A stretch of 64,000 bases of DNA from Metridium senile (Eukaryota > Cnidaria > Anthozoa > Actiniaria > Metridiidae): assembly GCA_949775045.1 (NCBI GenBank), contig OX459097.1, forward strand, positions 8,094,954-8,158,953, written 5' to 3'. Below, one piece after another: positions 12,393 to 24,800 of the stretch. How positions within the stretch are numbered: the stretch's first letter is position 1; every line of letters starts with the position of its first letter. The translations under genes were made by a program, and so were the position numbers. The notes beneath the pieces are model-generated. The model made no database searches, was not told where the DNA came from, and was given only the letters and a program-made list of their open reading frames with translations.

Positions 12393-12990
12393 CTGAAAAA
12401 CGGCTCTATTTTTATGAACATGAAAATAGTGCCTTGGGGATGAGTATATTAAGAAATCGTCCACTTTGGTTCGATTATTGTCATATCATATACAATTATG
12501 ACAGTGTTTTATAAAATACAACAAGTAAAAGGTATATAGAGTATAGCCTTGGGGAAATGCACTTTGTTCATTAATGTGTATTATATGGTCTTATTTACCA
12601 TGCATGATTACTTTATGCGATGAACAGATTTTCATTTCTGTTTTAACTAAATTTTCTTTATCGAAATTCTTTCTCGATTCTTTCTTTTTTTATTAACTTT
12701 TCTTTTTATACATTGGACATATTTGTAAGACACTTTAAAAATCATTTTTCTTCTAATTCGCTTGTTTCAGTTGCGACTATATTTGTCACTCCCATTTTAC
12801 TAAATAAATTATCTCTCTCTCTCTCTCTCTTTCTCTTTATCGACATATATAGTTCGTTTTTATTTTATTGGTTATTTTGTGTGCATTCAACAGATTTGTA
12901 TGCCGCTTTTAATTCCATTACTTTTACACATGGAAAATATTCTATTTTCATTCATTTATCTTCTAGATCATCTAGTTCATTTTTAAACGA
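12393..12990. other. Spacer, no gene found
   Basis: A/T-rich sequence with a CT microsatellite near 12813-12832. The ORF at 12713-12997 lacks any recognisable feature. Confidence 0.4.
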
Positions 12991-12991
12991 T

Positions 12992-13222
12992 GGGTAATAT
13001 AATGAAATTTGTAACACCGTAAATAATGTTGACTTAACTGTACTGACGTTTTGAGCTTTAGCCCTTTTTACTCCGACGAAAAATTTCATTCTATTATCTA
13101 TCGTTTATATCAAACACCGACTCAGCCTATACTAGTTTACTCGCTAGTTTCCATTTACTGTTTATATCAAACACCAACACAGCGTATACTAGTTTACTTG
13201 CTAGTTTCCATTTATATTTCAT
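12992..13222. repeat. Dispersed retroelement tail (GACGAA...AAACGTC family)
   Basis: The text AATGAAATTTGTAACACCGT followed by TGTTGACTTAACT...TGACG...GAGCTTTAGCCC and then TCAAACACCGACTCAGCC recurs at 26572-26695, 49597-49750, 50420-50502 and 55933-56022. Here the 3' block (TATACTAGTTTACT) is doubled. I suspect a Penelope-like or similar retroelement end. No reverse transcriptase is attached to any copy. Confidence 0.7.
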
Positions 13223-13614
13223 TTTTACTTAGCACATTAGAAGTACGCCATCTTGTAATTTTAAAAACAGTGAAAAATGACGTCCATAGTTGCGTCGTAA
13301 CGTCTGGCAAACGTTTCAGTAAGTACTAATATAATCTAAACTGAAAACCAGAGGGTTTCTTGATCTAGTATTTGTATTTATCATTTGTACGTCTATTTAG
13401 GGCGTGATTTCTCCACGAAAAAATGAAAATGGAAAACAAAATTGTTTATCAGGAGTGACCTATAAATTAACTTCTGATCAAACCGCCAAAAAAAACAGAG
13501 TTCATATACACTTTAACCTGAAAAGAAACCGCCGGATTTACGAACGCTGGCTAAAGCAAATAGAAAATAACTTCTGCATGGTACACCGCGGGTAGTATTA
13601 ATCTTAACTGGCTA

Positions 13615-14460
13615 GAATAATAGAGTGGAGGCACAAAACCAGTGAAATAGCTAGGCCAATGCACCCTAGTAGACTCTAATCCCATTGTTTTCTTTTGTGT
13701 CTATTTGACTATTACACCTTGACTATTTAATTTTGTTTCACGGGTTTAATGTCTTCACTCTCGAATGGAGGCACTAAACGAGTGAAATAGCTAGGCCAAT
13801 GCACCCTAGTAGACTCTAATCCCATTGTTTTCTTTTGTGTCTATTTGACTATTACACCTTGACTATTTAATTTTGTTTCACGGGTTTAATGTCTTCACTC
13901 TCGAATGGAGGCACTAAACGAGTGAAATAGCTAGGCCAATGCACCCTTGTAGACTCTAATCCCATTGTTTTCTTTTGTGTCTATTTGACTATTACACCTT
14001 GACTATTTAATTTTGTTTCACGGGTTTAATGTCTTCACTCTCGAATGGAGGCACTAAAAGAGTGAAATAGCTAGGCCAATGCACCCTAGTAGACTCTAAT
14101 CCCATTGTTTTCTTTTGTGTCTATTTGACTATTACACCTTGACTATTTAATTTTGTTTCACGGGTTTAATGTCTTCACTCTAGAATGGAGGCACTAAACG
14201 AGTGAAATAGCTAGGCCAATGCACCCTAGTAGACTCTAATCCCATTGTTTTCTTTTGTGTCTATTTGACTATTACACCTTGACTAGTTAATTTGTTTCAC
14301 GGATTTAATGTCTTCCCTCTAGAATGGAGGCACTAAACGAGTGAAATAGCCAGTCTAATGCACCTTAGTAGACTCTATACTTGTTTATATTTATGTCTCA
14401 GATTCATTTGTTTTTATTTGAATAGTTAAGGCACTAAACCAGTGAAATATATGTTGGTGT
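13615..14460. repeat. 140-bp tandem satellite, six units
   Basis: GAATGGAGGCACTAAACGAG starts at 13763, 13903, 14043, 14183 and 14322, with a diverged first unit at 13623. The period is 140 bp (one 139). Units also hold CCCATTGTTTTCTTTTGTGT and TTTCACGGGTTTAATG. The same words occur at the ends of the MITEs at 15244 and 15952, so the satellite appears to derive from MITE ends. Confidence 0.95.
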
Positions 14461-14589
14461 GGCATGAGAACCCTCAATTAACTCTGGTGTGACTATTTGA
14501 GTAGAGTTAAGGCACGAAACTCCTTAAATAGATATTAGAATAATACACCTTAAAAATATGTTTGTTGCACGCAAACTTGTACAAATTCT

Positions 14590-14626
14590 AATGATGAAGG
14601 CTATAGATTTAGCCGAAACGTCTAAT
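14590..14626 (+). repeat. Hammerhead-like retroelement motif
   Basis: TGATGAA, stem GGCT...AGCC, then GAAACGTC. It has the same architecture as the motif at 60-106. The 5' core base before TGATGA is A instead of C, so ribozyme activity is doubtful. Confidence 0.3.
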
Positions 14627-15111
14627 TAAAAATCATCAAATTTAGTCAGAGACAACCTAACTCGTTTGTAATACACCGTAGTAGTCTCTAATCCCATCGT
14701 GTTATTTCGTGCATTCTATTTGTCTATTACACTTTGGCTCTTAGATTTTGTGCCACAGGTTTTAATGTTCACAGCTTTTTACCAGATTGCGTGTGCGCTT
14801 TTAATGTTTCTTGATTCTCTGAGTACTAAGAGTTAAGAATCAGCTGTTGACTTAGGGGGTGACGGGACGAGGGCCTAGAAGGTTCTTATCATTTGTAACC
14901 TTCTTTTGTTGTAAACCGCCTTTTAAACAATAAAAAAAGTGAGATATTAAAAATGAGGAAAACCAGTAATTTGGACGAGAAAGAACTATCGAGAGCTATA
15001 AACTTTATTTACTAGCAATACAAAATAAATTTTTAAATTTTAGATTTTATTGTAAATAGGAATCATTTTTTTTCTTCTTTTTATATAGGACATTTTAATA
15101 GGACATTGTAA

Positions 15112-15240
<129 letters not shown>

Positions 15241-15243
15241 ATG

Positions 15244-15388
15244 GTAGACTGAAGTCATTTAACCCATGAAACAAAATGAAATAGTCAAGGTGTAATAGTC
15301 AAAAAGACACAAAAGAAAACAATGGAATTATAGACTGCTAAGGTGTATTAGTCTAAAAACTATTTCAGGGGTTAAATGACTTGACTCT
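15244..15388. mobile_element. MITE, TTTAACCC-GTGAAA family
   Basis: Inverted ends GAAGTCATTTAACCCATGAAA and the complement of TTTCAGGGGTTAAATGACTT flank a body with AGACACAAAAGAAAACAATG. It shares ends and interior with 15952-16392 and with the 140-bp satellite units. It has no coding capacity. Confidence 0.75.
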
Positions 15389-15640
15389 AATAGAGTGATT
15401 TTCCGTCTAACTAGTTTGTCAGTGGTGCGTAATAGTTGCGTAATAGATACAAAGAGAAGAAGATTATGTGTGTCATGCATACAATGAATTAATTTGATCA
15501 TAGCAATCATTTATTCTAAAGATTAAAACACAAGAAACTGCAGTGAATTTTATAACCTGTTATCACAAATTCTTTGATCGTCATATTCTAAAATCAAATT
15601 TCTTTTCATGCTACAATGCGTGAAGGCCACTCTTGTCTAG

Positions 15641-15907
15641 TATACACCTAATCCAAAAAACGTTGTCGAGTCCGCCGCACAGTCCTCGCGCCAAGACCGT
15701 GAAGGAAAACACAGTGAATATTTTGATGAAAGTGATAAAACTAGAAAATAAAAGTAGGCACAACACTATTTCGTTGAAAAAAGTACCACACTAGAGTGTG
15801 AACATGCAAATAAATTAATTACTGATTAGATATAACCAATATCTTTCACAGTCTTGGCGCGAGGACTGTGCGGCTGACCAGACAACGTTTTTTGGATTAG
15901 GTGTATA
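15641..15907. mobile_element. Palindromic MITE with ~60-bp inverted ends
   Basis: Left end TATACACCTAATCCAAAAAA and CGCACAGTCCTCGCGCCAAG mirror the right end CTTGGCGCGAGGACTGTGCG and TTTTTTGGATTAGGTGTATA. It is non-autonomous, with an AT-rich 130-bp core. Confidence 0.9.
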
Positions 15908-15951
15908 TAGCGTAAATTAGTAGTACTAACTACGAAGGTAATACCGTGTAT

Positions 15952-16392
15952 TAGAGTGAAGGCATTTAACCCGTCAAATAGAAATTGCTTGCTAAAGTGT
16001 AATAGAGTGCTTACACTATGTCCATGAAATAGAATCTAAATAGTTCCTACATATTAGTTTCTATTTAGTAACTAATAGTCACTATCACTCAACTGGCCAT
16101 GGGACAGCTTTAGTAACAACTAGACCACAATACACAAGGGAAATCAAATACTCAAAACCATAGAAAGTTTATACTTTATTCATTGTGTATTGTTACTAAA
16201 GCTGTTCCAGTTGAGTGATAGTGACTAATAGTCACTAAATAAAAACTATTAGTTAGTAACTATTTAGATTTTATTTCATGGACATAGTGTAAGCACTCTA
16301 GTCAAATAGACCCAAAAGAAAACAATGGAATTCTAGACTGCTAAGGTGTATTAGTCTAACATCTATTTCACGGGTTAAATGACTTCACTCTA
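15952..16392. mobile_element. MITE carrying a nested second MITE
   Basis: The outer element has ends TAGAGTGAAGGCATTTAACC and the mirror GGTTAAATGACTTCACTCTA. It is interrupted between GTGTAA and GTCAAATAGAC. The same junction is continuous in the sister copy at 15280-15300, which shows the empty site. Confidence 0.85.
16005..16298. mobile_element. Inner MITE with TA target duplication
   Basis: Inverted ends GAGTGCTTACACTATGTCCA and TGGACATAGTGTAAGCACTC are flanked by TA at 16003-16004 and 16299-16300. Arms extend inward (ACTATTAGTTA / TAGTAACTAATAGT; TGACTATCACTCAACTGG). The TA duplication suggests a Tc1/mariner-type transposase acted in trans. Confidence 0.9.
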
Positions 16393-16659
16393 TCACGGAC
16401 GACGGGAAATTACAATGCATGCGGATTGTAATAAAAACGATAATGATGACGTCCCGATGATGGATGTTAGTAATGATAATAATGGTAAAAAATAGTTATT
16501 TTCGATTAATAGTAAACTATAGATTTCAGCAATGATGACGACAATGACAATATGATAAAAAATGGCGAAGATGACGATGAAAGACTTTAATCTTTAGTAA
16601 CGATAATGTTAATGATAAAAGTAATGGTAAAACTGACGATTACAATATGAACAAGGACC

Positions 16660-16802
16660 AGGGTCGTATCGAGGGATGTTTTCTCAGGATTGATCCCGAT
16701 TTTTAAACAAAAGTTTGATCCCTGATCCAAAAAGTTCGCGTATTTTCATCCCTGGTCCAAAAATGCTCCATGTGATCCCCGATCCCACATCACGACCGTA
16801 CC
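16660..16802. repeat. Dispersed repeat with ATCCCTGATCC motifs
   Basis: Short iterated GATCCC(T)GATCC words end in GGGTCGTATCG...CACGACCGTACCCC, giving an imperfect inverted boundary. It is probably a degraded MITE. Confidence 0.45.
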
Positions 16803-16950
16803 CCGACTGAATTAAAGAAAGATAATATTTAGTTTCTTATATAGCGCACCCTATAATATCTCGAAACCCTTTACAAAAGTAACAAAGAAAACAATGACCA
16901 AGAATCAAACAAAAGTGTTTTTGAAAGTGATGATCGAGTACGATGTATTA

Positions 16951-17123
16951 CAATGGAACCCCGCCACCCGCTTAATACGGCCACCCCGTTATTGCGGCCA
17001 GTTTTTTAGGTCCCGACTAAATGCATACATTTTCTACAAAATCTACCCGCTTAATACGGCCACCCCGTTAATACGGCCACTTTGGGCTGTCTCTTCGGTG
17101 GCCGGATTAACGGGGTTCCACTG
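16951..17123. mobile_element. pogo-like MITE with TA flanks
   Basis: Left end CAATGGAACCCCG and right end CGGGGTTCCACTG are inverted and flanked by TA (16949-16950, 17124-17125). The interior repeats AATACGGCCACCCCGTTA. CAGTGGAACC-type ends with TA duplication fit the pogo/Tigger group. No transposase is present. Confidence 0.75.
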
Positions 17124-17129
17124 TACTGT

Positions 17130-18050
17130 TAAAAACAATACGGCTACATTAAATCATATTCATATTTCTATTCATTAATAATCTGATGATGATTTTAGTA
17201 AAAGACTAACAAAACAAAAAAAATAACCTCCCTCATTTCTCAGTACTCATTTGAAGTTTAGTTTATACAATATATATAGTTTAAACAATGTAAACGCATA
17301 GAGTTCGGATATGCGTATCTAAGAACGTCATATTATTATTATTATATTTTATTTTTAGGTTCTAACTTATTATCATTAACTGCAGAAGAAAAGATGTATT
17401 CTCATGGCTAATCTTTACATTTTTGACCTTCCTTTCGTTCATAAAAAAGGAAATAAAAGCTAGATGAAAAGGCAGTGGAAATCGGTTTATCTACCATCTT
17501 CAATATGACGATTAAAACATACTAATTTTGAACGGAAGACAGATAAGATAATTGTACAAAAAAAAATGTCAAGGAAATTTAATAACTAATTTGTTGACGC
17601 AGAGGGGTATAGACGGGTAGTTTACGTCACTTTAATTTTGCACGGGAAACAGATAAGATAATTGTACAAAACAATTTCAAAATTAAATGACTAATTTGTT
17701 GACGCAGAGGGGTATAGACGAGTAGTTTACGTCATTTACAGTACGTGACATAAAGAAAAATAATATGGAACAAGAGTTTACCGTCAGGGGTAGGGACAGA
17801 TGATTATCCACATAAAATGTATTTGAACAGTGCCTTTTCTCAAAGGTCACAAATGAAAGAAAATTACTGAACTGAAAGCACAATTACAAAATTATAGAAA
17901 ATAATAGATTAAAGACTGCAGAAAAGATTCAAGTTGTCTTACTGCTCAATAGAGGTGAGATCTAGAAGAGGGAGTAAATACATTACCTGCTGAAGTGGTT
18001 TTATTAAAAAGGAAAAGGTTTTTAATTTTGAGGAGTTGTTGTAGGACTAA
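17130..18050. other. Spacer with a ~105-bp duplication
   Basis: TTGTTGACGCAGAGGGGTAT occurs near 17591 and again near 17696, each followed by GTAGTTTACGTCA. No gene was found. Confidence 0.55.
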
Positions 18051-18960
18051 ACATGTTTTTGGTGTTGCAAAACCTCCCATGAGGGGCAGGGACAGGATGA
18101 TAAATACGATATACATATGGGCATGTTCCTTTTGGGGGGTAGTGAAAGGCTAATTACCTTATTCCTCGATTCTAATATGGTAATACCTCCCGTAGAGGCT
18201 GGTGATAATACAGTAATTACCTCATTATATACGTTTAAACATTCCCACGAGGGGAATTATAGCAGAGTAAATACCCCACTCTACCTGGTTTTCACATGGG
18301 AAAAGCTTTTTCTTATTTTCTAAACTAGCGATAATACCTCATAGTTTACAAGATTCCCGGTAGGGGTAGTGAGAGCAATGTAATTACCTCATTCTACATA
18401 TCTTTACAAAGATTCCCATGAGGGCTAGTGAGAGCAATGTAATTACCTCATTCTACATGTTTTCAAAGATTCCCGTGTGGGGTAGAGATTAATGTGATTA
18501 CCTCATTCTACATTTTTACAATTAATCCCGCGAGGGGTAGTGGCCTCAATGTAATTACTGATCTCGATCATTCGGTTACAAACATTCCCGAGAGGGGAAG
18601 TGAAAGCAAGGTAATTATCTCATTTGGTTACAAACATTCCGAAAAGGGGAAGTGACCGCAAGGCAATTATCTCATTCGGTTACAAACATTCCCGAGAGGG
18701 GAAGTGACCGCAAGACAATTATCTCATTTGGTTACAAACATTCCCGAGAGGGGAAGTGAAAGCAAGGCAATTATCTCATTCGGTTACAAACATTCCCGAG
18801 AGGGGAAGTGAAAGCAAGGCAATTATCTCATTTGGTTACAAACATTCCGAAAAGGGGAAGTGACCGCAAGGCAATTATCTCATTCGGTTACAAACATTCC
18901 CGAGAGGGGAAGTGAAAGCAAGGTAATTACCTCACAGAGCATATGTTTTTCATATGGCAG
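18050..18960. repeat. ~60-bp tandem repeat array
   Basis: Units of the form ATTCCCGAGAGGGGAAGTGA...GCAAGGCAATTATCTCATT...GGTTACAAAC number at least a dozen. They are more uniform toward the right end (18590-18930), so the array probably grew there most recently. The small GATTCCC/GAGGGG inverted words make each unit a weak hairpin. Confidence 0.9.
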
Positions 18961-19179
18961 ACCAATTTAGAACAGTACAAACGTTATTAGAACAAAAACA
19001 ACATATAACTGATAAAACTCTCCTACTTTATCATCAAGATAAGCCAAACGTTTGCCGCTTATTTACTTTAAGGTTTTAAAAACAACGGACGCATTTCACA
19101 GTGTGAGCATTGATAACCTTGAGATTACCATCTTAAATGAACGTGGACGACATGTTATTAGTTCTTTGATTTCATCATC

Positions 19180-20660
19180 GACCTCCTACCACCCCTCCCC
19201 ATGAGATTTCCAAGGGAAGTGAAGGTAATACGGCCATTGTGTGGCAAGAAAAGAATTTTATGGATAAGATAAGCAGAAAGTCACGAAAACACACCACCCC
19301 TCCCCATGAGATTTCCAAGGGAAGTGAAGGTAATACGGCCATTGTGTTGTAAGAAAAGAATTTTATGGATAAGATAAGCAGAAAGTCACGAAAAAATACC
19401 ACCCCTCCATTGTGCTGTAAGAAAATTTTTTTAACTATAAGCAGAAATAGTCAGAATAGTCACGAAAATACACCACCCCTCCACCCCTCCCATGAGCTTT
19501 CAAAGGGAATTGTAGGGTAATATGGCCATTGTGATGTAGGAAAATGATTTAATTTTATGGATAAGATAAAAGTAAAAGACTAACAGAGTAGTCACGAAAA
19601 AATACCACCCCTCCCCACGAGATTTCCAAGGGAATTGAAGGGAAATATAGTCATTGTATTGTAAGAAAATAATTTTATGGATAAGATAAGCAGAATCGAA
19701 ATAGTCAGAATAGTCATGAAAATAATACCATTCCCCCAGGGAAGTGAGGGGAAATATAGTCATTGTGTTGTAGAGTAGACGCACTTGATCCGTGAAACAA
19801 ATACTATTTTTTACTAAATAGTGATAATAAAACAATAGAAAACAAAGAATTTTTTATGAAATAGTACTAATTAGTACTAATTATATGTCACGGATTTAGT
19901 GCGTCTACTAAAGAGTCACATAAAATACCACCCCTCCCCCTGAGATTTCCAAGAGAAGTGAAGGTAATACGGCCATTGTGTTGTTAGAAAAGAATTTTAT
20001 GGATAAGATTAGCATAAATAGTCACGAAAAAATACCACCCCTCCCCATGAGATTTCCAATGGAAGTGATGGGAAATATAGTTATTGTGTTGTAAGAAAAG
20101 AATTTTAACGATAAGCAATAATAGTCAGAATAGTCACGAAAACACACCACCCCTCCCCACGAGATTTCCAAGGGAAGTGATGGGTAATACGGCCACTCTG
20201 TTGTAATAAAAGAATATAATTTTATGGATAATATAAGGACTATAAGCGAGCAAGACTAACAGAATAGTCACGAAAAAATGCTTCCCCTCCCCATGAGATT
20301 TCTAAGGGAAATGAAGAGTTATACGGCCATTGTGATGTAAGAAAATAATTTAATTTTATGGACAAGATAAAATACCACCCCTCCCCATGAGATTTCTAAG
20401 GGAAGTGAAGGAAATACGGCCATTGTGTTGTAAGAAGAGAATTTGATTTTATGGATAATATAAGGACTATAAGCGAGCAAGACTAACAGAATAGTCACGA
20501 AAACACACCACCGCTCCCCACGAGATTTCTAAGGGAAATGAAGAGTAATACGGCCATTGTGTTGTAAGAAAAGAATTGAATTTTACGGACAAGATAAAGG
20601 TACAAGACTAACAGAACAGTCACGAAAAAAAGCTACCCCTCCCCATGAGATTTCGGAAAA
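19180..20660. repeat. ~110-bp tandem repeat array
   Basis: Repeating blocks read CCACCCCTCCCCATGAGATT, CCAAGGGAAGTGA, AATACGGCCATTGTGTTGTA, AGAATTTTATGGATAAGATA and GTCACGAAAA. Around twelve diverged units are present. The minus-strand ORFs at 19175-19835 are read-throughs of the array. Confidence 0.9.
19775..19908. mobile_element. MITE inserted in the 110-bp array
   Basis: Ends GTAGACGCACTTGATCCGTG and the mirror CACGGATTTAGTGCGTCTAC, with inner AGTACTAATTAGTACTAATT, interrupt a repeat unit after CATTGTGTTGTA. The related outer element at about 58220-58553 carries the same GTGAAAC and TTAGTACTAA words. Confidence 0.8.
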
Positions 20661-21894
20661 TTAGAACAGCGTTCATGGAACTGAGTTACGAGAAAGGAAA
20701 TTGATTTTATGAACAAGAAAAAAGGTTACAGATTAAATGAAAAGTCAGGAGAAATCACAAAAGTATTGATGCAATTGAAAAATTCAACAGTAATGTACAC
20801 AACAGCCATTGCGATTTTATGAAAATGTACGCCTTGAATTGCGCTAAAAAAAAACAACAACAAAGAAAGAAGGAAGGAATGAAGGGAAGAAAGAACTGAG
20901 GAAAGAATTGTTTCTTTCTTATATAGCTAACTGCACAAACGAGCAAACAAATGAACAAAGAAAAGAAAAAATGAAAGAAAAAGAAAGAAAAAGAAAATTA
21001 GCTAAATACAACAAAGATAGAAAGAAAGAAATAATGAAGGAACGAAGGAATTAGTGAAGAAATTAAGAAAACAAATAGCTGAATATTGCGATGAAATAAT
21101 ATTAAATGCACACCAAGTGACCAAAAATTGTAATTGTGGTTTTAGAAAGGTTTTTTGTTTTTAACAAACTATGGCATCCTGTTCTTTTTAGATTCACGAA
21201 ATTGAAGAACACAAATCAGTGTTTTCTTTCTGGCAACACGATACGCTAACTGCACAAACGAGCAAACAAACGAACAAACGAACGAGTCCTCCAAGGAAGG
21301 GGGGGGGGGGGAGGGTTATGAATGTTCCCATGTTCACTTGATCTTTTTACATTTTCTCCCTTGTTCCCCAAAGGTAAAATAACTGTTTCCCTAAAATGTT
21401 TTACCTTATGTTCCCATGATCCCCAAAAAACTATTGTTTTATCATATTTTGTTCCCTTGTTCCCTGAAAGAAAATTGGCAGTATCCCTTGTTCTCTTAAA
21501 ATAAATGCGTTTGTTCCCTTGTTCCCTAAAACCCTGGGAGGGGCTCACCAACGAACAAACAAAAAACGAACGAACGAACAAACAAACCTAACTGAAACAG
21601 ACGAACATGCAGCAAACAAACGAAAATAACATTACTAATAACCACACAACTATAAAAAAAATTAACAAAACAATTATTGAACAAACTTATCGAAACATCA
21701 ACAACAAAATAACACTCACGCCAAAACGACACACCCAAACAAAACAAAATAGAATTGACTAGAATAAAACGCATCAAAAAATAAAATAGAACAGAGAATT
21801 AATAAAAGATAAAGAAATAACATAAACCGATATTTAGAGATAGTTTAAGAAATACCAACATAAGTACAGTTCTATATAGTTACAGTGCCTATAT
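20661..21894. other. Spacer; GTTCCC-rich dispersed repeat
   Basis: Purine-rich GAAAGAAAGAAGG text at 20860-21060. The words CTAACTGCACAAACGAGCAA occur at 20929 and 21247. A G-run at about 21300 opens a repeat full of TTGTTCCCTTGTTCCCTAAA, ending near 21545 at CCCTGGGAGGGGCTCACC. No gene was found; the flanking ORFs are repeat shadows. Confidence 0.5.
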
Positions 21895-24800
21895 CTACAT
21901 GTCAACCAGTCGCCGCCATATCTTGACAGTAGAATCATCAGAACATGATGCTAACATTTGATGGTCTTTAGGATGCCATCGTATGCAGTTAACGTCTTGA
22001 TCGTGGGCCTGAAGAACAAATGATACAGTATGTAAATAACGAGGATGGTGAATTGATAGTGACTGATGATGTTGATGATGACAATGATCATAATAATAGT
22101 GGTGCTGATAATGAGATGACAAAAAAATAATGGATTATGATGGTGATGGTGATGCTATTGGCCTTTTCCAAAAACGAGTAAAGGACTGGGTACTAGTTTC
22201 CCTTATTAATGTAATTAAGAAATGAAGAGATGTAAGATATCTGAGCTTGGTTGTATTCTGGCCAAGATACAGCCTCATAACAATGCCTAAAAATAAAAGG
22301 AAATGTATGGTTTGGAAGGACGCGTCCTTGCAATCCATATACATTACTTTGTAATTTTGGACAGTTGTGAATGGCTGTAATTCACTCAATATCCAACCAA
22401 AAGCACCAAATCTCAGGAATCTTACATATCTTGATCTGCTCTTTTATATTATGAGGTTCAATTCTTAATTAAATTAATTAGGGAAACTAGTTCCCAGTCC
22501 TTTACTCGTTTTGGAAAAGGCCAATCACGATGGTGATGGCGATGCTCTTGTTGTGGACGGTCAGGGTTCCCACTCATATGAAAAAGTAAAATTCCCTGAC
22601 TTTTTCCTGACCAAAACCAATTTTTCAATGACCAAGTGGCACACTTCTATTTAGTCCTTTTAATGAAAAATCGGGAACCATTGTGAAGTTTCGTTTAGGA
22701 GTGAAATTACCTAATTATCACTAAAAATAATTTGAGAATGATGACAAAAATTCCCTGAATTTTCCCTGACTTTTAAACTGCAAATTTCCCTGACCAAAAT
22801 CAAAATTCCCTGACAATTCCCTGAACTTGGAAAAAATTCTAAATTCACTGACTTTTCCCTGACCATTGGAACCCTGACGGCGCTGATGTTGACAATAACG
22901 ATGCATTTCCTACAGTGGTACCTACCTTCTGTTTTTTAGCAATCAGTTTAAATGACGGTTGATTTGGTTCGGAATTTTCCAGATCCTTTAAGAAAGATAC
23001 AGTTGATATAAACAAAAATGAGTGTTCATAATGCACCTATCAATGTCTTGCCCCAACAGGGGGAGTGCAGGCAAAGTCGGGCTATTGAACTTAAAGTTTG
23101 CCCGTACCTGGGGCTGCTCGATGTATTTTGACAATTTCATCACAAAGTTCTGCGTCCACAACAGTAAATATATGAGTAAGTATATGAATTTGACGTCCCC
23201 AGGATAGGGACTATTGACAAAAAGATATGAAAAATGCCAATTATAGCCCCTGGGTATGCCCACAATTGTTGGAGCAAGACATTGATAGGTGCATAACTTG
23301 TCATTATATGACTCTTTTATTTCTTCTATTAACAGGTTCCCATTTAAATCTGTACTTTCCCATTTAAATCTGTACTTATGCAAATTTTGTTCATGTGTGC
23401 TAAACACACAGATCAACCAATCAGAGAAGTTCACTCCAGTAATAATATACTCTGATTGGTTTATCTGTGTGTTTAGCCACATCAACACAATTTGCATAAG
23501 TACAGATTTAAATGGGAAAGTACAGATTTAAATGGGAACCTGTTTATTATAATTTCATTGAAAGGAATAGATCCAATAACATTTGATATTATAATGTGAT
23601 TTGATATTTGATGTTACCCTGCGAGCAGAGATTTCTTTCTCTCTTACCTGGAACAACGTCATTCTAGGTAAGAGAAAGGAACCTTTCCCTGATAGCAGAG
23701 TCTTCCACAGTTTGATTCTCTCGTCAGAATCAAACTGTGGAAGACTCTGCTAGCAGGAAAAAGGAACCTCTGCTCGCAGGGTAATTTGATGTTTGATTGA
23801 AATATAATTTACCTCCTGGAAAATACGTAAACAGTCATCTCCTCCAGCAGTAGCAATCATGTCATTCACTTTCGACCTGAAACAACACGTGGTAAAAAAA
23901 CTCCAGTTAAAATTCCACACTCTGCCATGTGAACATGGGCAGCAGAGTATCATTCGCGTTTTTATTCGCTTGTAATCTCCGTGTATTTATAGTTACCAAC
24001 GGTCGCTTTAATTATTCGCTTGACCTTCGTCTTTATATTTCTAGCTCCTATTTCAATCTCGTGATATTGGTCTATCTAGTATTAAAACTGCGATCGTATG
24101 TCACTCGGTTACTAATCGGTAACTTCTTTAACGGCCCCCGAAGGGTATCTTATATACCTTCGGGGGCAGTTAAAGAAGTTACCGATTAGTAACCGAGTGA
24201 CATACGATCGCAGTTTTAATACTAGATAGACCAATATCACGAGATTGAAATAGGAGCTAGAAATATAAAGACGAAGGTCAAGCGAATAACAAAGCGACCG
24301 TTGGTAACTATAAATACACGGAGATTACAAGCGAATACAAACGCGAATGATACTCTGCTGCCCATGATGTGAAGGCACAAACTATTATACCAATTAAGAA
24401 TGTGAAAACGAGAAGCCATTTTTTAACTGATTTTTTATCGGATGATGACTGAAATATCATTAGTAAAATGTTTTATATTATAACAATAATGAAATGACAT
24501 GTGATTTGCTGTGCTGTTGTACATGTATGGTATGACAATTGCATGACCCAGTGTGGTGTGGTGTGGTGTGGTGTGGTGTGGTTTGGTGGTGTGTTTTGTG
24601 GTTTGGTGTTGTGGTGTGTTGTGGTGTGTTGTGGTGTTGTGTTGTGTTGTGTTGTGTTGTGGTGTTGTGGTGTGTTGTGGTGTGGTGTGGTGTGGTGTGG
24701 TGTGGTGTGGTGTGGTGTGGTGTGGTGTGGTGTGGTGTGGTGTGGTGTGGTGTGGTGTGGTGTGGTGTGGTGTGGTGTGGTGTGGTGTGGTGTGGTGTGG

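Noticed and set aside
19175..19835. Minus-strand ORFs with repeated peptide blocks
   Set aside because: Read-through of the ~110-bp satellite.
21322..21777. Short ORFs on both strands around the GTTCCC repeat
   Set aside because: They lie in a dispersed repeat and simple-sequence DNA, with no conserved motif.
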